The notes beneath the pieces were generated by a model. That model made no database searches and had not been told where the DNA came from. It was given only the letters and a program-made list of their open reading frames with translations. Below are positions 12,548 to 13,289 of a stretch of DNA of 13,289 nucleotides, in pieces. Each line of letters begins with the position of its first letter. Positions within the stretch are counted from its first letter, which is position 1. Both the position numbers and the translations under genes were made by a program. The stretch is from assembly GCA_944391545.1 (NCBI GenBank), contig CALXTZ010000032.1:1-13289 (forward strand). The letters are read 5' to 3'. The stretch comes from an uncultured Alphaproteobacteria bacterium (GTDB lineage: Bacteria; Pseudomonadota; Alphaproteobacteria; CAAHEQ01; UBA3637).

Positions 12548-13289
12548 TGTTTTATATCTCATTCGACGGATCCTCGCTGTGGCGGGGATCCTTTTATGCG
12601 TGCTGGCTTTTACGGGCGTGTTTTATCCGGTTTCGTTTCTGGATATACAAGGCGTTTCCGCCGTTGCCCGGTGGCGCGCCGGTGTTGTTACGGCCGGCTT
12701 TTTCGTGTTGGCCTTGTGTCTTGTAACGGCTTTGTTCGGCCGTGTTTATTGCAGCATTTTATGCCCGTTGGGATGGGTTCAGGACGGGTTGATGTTTTTA
12801 TGGCGTCGTCACAACATTCCCCATCGCCCGAGCCGGTTTTACAATCTGCTTTTAGCCGTTGTTTTATTCGGCACCTGTATCGGCGGCACGGTTGTTTTTA
12901 TTCGGTGGATAGATCCTTATACCGTTTTCGGGGCCGCCGTCAGCGGGACAATCTACGGTTTGTTGTTTTTAACGGGCTTGGCCGGGTTGGTCGCGTGGAA
13001 AGGACGATTGTTTTGTACGCATCTTTGCCCGGTGGGGGCTGTGTTGGGACTTATTACCAAAAAAGCCCTTTATCAAATGCAAATAGATGCACAAAAATGT
13101 ATTATGTGTGCGGCCTGCGCTCGGGTCTGTCCGACGGGCAGCATTGATGTGCGCACCAAAACCGTCAACAACGAAACCTGCATCCGATGTTTTAAGTGTT
13201 TAAACGGCTGTGCTCGGAACAGTTTATTTTTTGGTCGACGGCCCGCTCAACCGGTTCCGTTTAATTCGGACAGACGGCGTTGGTTGAAA
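12531..13289 (+). CDS. NapH-like membrane 4Fe-4S polyferredoxin (partial)
   Basis: This gene runs off the right edge; 253 codons are visible. The protein has four membrane segments, near residues 8-31, 51-69, 104-125 and 138-156. It carries the NapH/CcoG-type motifs GRVYCSILCPLG (Cys74, Cys78) and GRLFCTHLCPVG (Cys162, Cys166), then two ferredoxin 4Fe-4S sites: Cys190-x2-Cys193-x2-Cys196-x3-Cys200-Pro and Cys217-x2-Cys220-x2-Cys223-x3-Cys227. Such proteins pass electrons between the quinone pool or cytoplasm and periplasmic redox partners. I choose the TTG at 12531, preceded by AAAGGA, because it gives KKPTSVLYLIRRILAVAGIL, a normal first membrane helix; a stop codon lies just upstream in frame. 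No ATG fits. It overlaps the flavodoxin gene by 17 bp, so the two are probably coupled. The frame stays open to the last base. Confidence 0.85.
   Translation, partial: MKKPTSVLYLIRRILAVAGILLCVLAFTGVFYPVSFLDIQGVSAVARWRAGVVTAGFFVLALCLVTALFGRVYCSILCPLGWVQDGLMFLWRRHNIPHRPSRFYNLLLAVVLFGTCIGGTVVFIRWIDPYTVFGAAVSGTIYGLLFLTGLAGLVAWKGRLFCTHLCPVGAVLGLITKKALYQMQIDAQKCIMCAACARVCPTGSIDVRTKTVNNETCIRCFKCLNGCARNSLFFGRRPAQPVPFNSDRRRWLK
12568..12596 (+). terminator. Terminator-like hairpin inside the start of the polyferredoxin gene
   Basis: GGATCCTCGC (12568-12577) pairs with GCGGGGATCC (12582-12591) over 10 bp, one of them a G-U wobble, around the loop TGTG, followed by TTTTA. It begins 20 bp after the flavodoxin stop, just where that gene's terminator would be, yet lies within codons 13-22 of the overlapping downstream gene. 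It may cause partial termination between the two. Confidence 0.55.

Noticed and set aside
12596..13147. A 183-residue plus-strand frame near the right end
   Set aside because: It is an out-of-frame shadow of the polyferredoxin gene, which has the Cys motifs and membrane helices in the other frame.

Overview
The window looks like chromosome from an alphaproteobacterium of moderate GC content. The main evidence is an adjacent pair of genes typical of that class: a TrcR-like protein (DUF1013) and the nucleoid protein GapR (DUF2312). The RNase E also has the alphaproteobacterial form, with an acidic insert in its S1 domain and a basic tail ending in a GWW-type motif. A Cys-rich pilin-like surface protein and an exported redox module would fit an uncultured, possibly host-associated or low-oxygen lineage, but that placement is inference.

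Layout. (1) 1-217, minus: start of an AMIN-domain cell-wall amidase (AmiC type). (2) 313-894, plus: a short stand-alone protein resembling the S1 and half RNase H parts of RNase E, with no catalytic domain. (3) 1171-3402, plus: full-length rne, ending at a strong terminator. (4) 3573-5213: a promoter with a run of 11 G between the -35 and any -10 element, driving a 523-residue pilin-like, Gly-Ser-linked, Cys-rich surface protein. (5) 5332-5862: a small exported protein of unknown function. (6) 6115-6908: trcR and gapR, then a terminator. (7) 9017 down to 7037, minus: gpsA followed by an exported glycoside hydrolase family 3 protein. (8) 9153-11261, plus: an lgt, DUF2062, pgeF operon with overlapping genes. 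(9) 11629 down to 11258, minus: a small unknown protein. (10) 11834 down to 11718, minus: a 38-residue Cys-rich lipoprotein. (11) 11969 to the right edge: an exported flavodoxin overlapped by a NapH-like membrane polyferredoxin that runs off the window.

How the genes relate. The amidase, Lgt, PgeF and the GH3 hydrolase concern the cell envelope. GpsA supplies glycerol 3-phosphate for the phospholipids that Lgt uses as diacylglyceryl donors. TrcR and GapR belong to chromosome and cell-cycle control. The right end looks like a membrane-to-periplasm electron-transfer module behind a SoxR/MerR-like promoter.

The observations most worth following are the G11 promoter spacer upstream of the surface protein (possible phase variation), the catalysis-free RNase E fragment beside rne, and the flavodoxin/polyferredoxin locus. 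That locus combines a redox-type promoter, a second internal start with its own ribosome binding site, an intragenic terminator-like hairpin and a divergent micro-lipoprotein.
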